NCBI GenBank assembly: GCA_026770575.1
Contig: MU657897.1
Coordinates: 3,464 to 16,648 of the forward strand
From: Pelagophyceae sp. CCMP2097
Taxonomy: Eukaryota; Sar; Pelagophyceae
Reading direction: 5' to 3'
DNA length: 13,185 nucleotides
Position numbers and translations under genes: made by a program. Shown here piece by piece: positions 12,620 to 13,185 of the stretch. The stretch's first letter is position 1. Each line of letters begins with the position of its first letter. The notes beneath the pieces were generated by a model. It saw only the letters and a list, made by a program, of their open reading frames with translations, was not told the origin of the DNA and did not search any database.

Positions 12620-13106
12620 GCGTGGAATCGCGGATGCGGCGCCGGCCCGAATTCAGAGGCCGTGCGCCGTGGCCGCGCGGGCGGCCGTCTCTTCCCGCGC
12701 CGGGACCGGGGCCGACGTCACTCAACAGGTGGCGCAACCTAAACCGCAATCCACATTCTTTTGTCTCCATGAGGCATGAGAGTTTTTATTTATATCCCGT
12801 GAGGTGAAATTTGATTACAATTGTATATGCAACTCGTCGTAGAGAATTCACGTTCCCAAATTTTGAGTCAATAATTGCTTTCTAAAATTAATTATTTTTT
12901 GGGAGTTGAACTTTATTTAATTGCGATTGAATTTATTGAATTTCAGGTGTTTGGCCGCATTTTTTGCCTTTTTTTGGAAAACCTCTCAAATTCTTCATCC
13001 AAAGTTTCGTGGGATGTTCGGAGCTGGCTATGGGGCTGGGTCCAACGTTTCGGCGAGTCCAACATAAATCTCTCAGAGGGGGGAATTGGAATGGTGCCCG
13101 ACGCGG
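12620..13106. promoter_or_regulatory. AT-rich divergent intergenic region
   Basis: This stretch separates the leftward PHD-finger gene from a rightward partial gene. From about 12740 the composition switches abruptly from very GC-rich to AT-rich. It holds a TATA-like TTTTTATTTATAT (12783-12795), AT-only runs (about 12883-12899), an exact 9-bp tandem pair ATTGAATTT (12926-12934, 12935-12943) and a CRE-like GACGTCAC (12714-12721) near the PHD gene. GAATTTCAGGTG (12939-12950) could be a 3' splice site of a 5' UTR intron. I see no RNA gene. A shared bidirectional promoter is an inference from layout. Confidence 0.4.
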
Positions 13107-13185
13107 ATGAAGTTGCGCTTTGCTAAGTACTGCAGGAAACGCCACGAGGCCAACCCTCACAAGCGCCGCCGCCTCACGCAGCTCG
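13107..13185 (+). CDS. Partial gene at right edge, basic N-terminus, unknown
   Basis: ATG at 13107 opens a frame of 26 codons that runs off the window. It begins MKLRFAKYCRKRHEANP and continues HKRRRLTQL. The sequence is strongly basic with a possible nuclear or RNA-binding character (KRRR), and GC content rises again here, as in other genes of the window. A faint resemblance to the start of SPX domains (M-K-F-x-K-x-L) exists but the Trp/Tyr positions expected next are not seen. The product cannot be named. Confidence 0.4.
   Translation, partial: MKLRFAKYCRKRHEANPHKRRRLTQL

Noticed and set aside
13107..13185. SPX-domain protein at the right edge
   Set aside because: Only the first few residues are similar. 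The conserved aromatic positions that should follow are missing in the visible 26 residues.

Overview
This window looks like nuclear DNA from a GC-rich unicellular eukaryote. Three things support this: long genes rich in intrinsically disordered sequence, a PHD finger that is complete only after removing two short GT-AG introns (90 and 79 nt), and a protein with 37-residue repeats around the core L-A-N-T-A-W-A-F. Such repeats are common in organelle RNA-binding proteins of algae, and I associate this style (very GC-rich, short introns, LANTAWAF repeats) with pelagophyte or other stramenopile algae. The lineage is an inference; no marker gene fixes it.

Layout, left to right. Positions 1-1277 hold no confident gene. 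They are less GC-rich than the rest and unusually full of structure: a compound foldback (24-86), two tRNA-like T-arm/B-box sequences (121-212, minus strand), and at least five separate two-copy tandem duplications with different unit lengths (26, 33, 29, 24 and 15 bp). Next come two plus-strand genes. The first (1278-3509) encodes an acidic protein with an internal duplication and a row of IQ-like calmodulin-binding motifs. The second (3669-5147) encodes a protein with a likely mitochondrial presequence, one RRM and six 37-residue repeats. Convergent to these is a very long minus-strand reading frame (10708 down to 5342, 1788 aa). Upstream of it on the same strand lies a spliced PHD-finger gene (12619 down to about 11260). 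The right end (12620-13185) is an AT-rich, probably divergent promoter region followed by the first 26 codons of a plus-strand gene cut by the window edge.

The main result is the 1788-aa protein. In one uninterrupted frame it joins an N-terminal SET methyltransferase domain, a GNAT-acetyltransferase-like fold, a segment resembling the TFIIS central domain, a segment resembling the SRI domain that binds RNA polymerase II in Set2 proteins, and, between two glutamine-rich tracts, a clear match to the RNA-binding domain of histone stem-loop binding protein (SLBP). If correct, one polypeptide physically links histone modification, the elongating polymerase and histone mRNA processing. The PHD finger just upstream on the same strand is of the C-x-C type found in Set3/MLL5 and Bye1/PHF3 proteins. 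It may be a separate gene or the 5' part of the same one.
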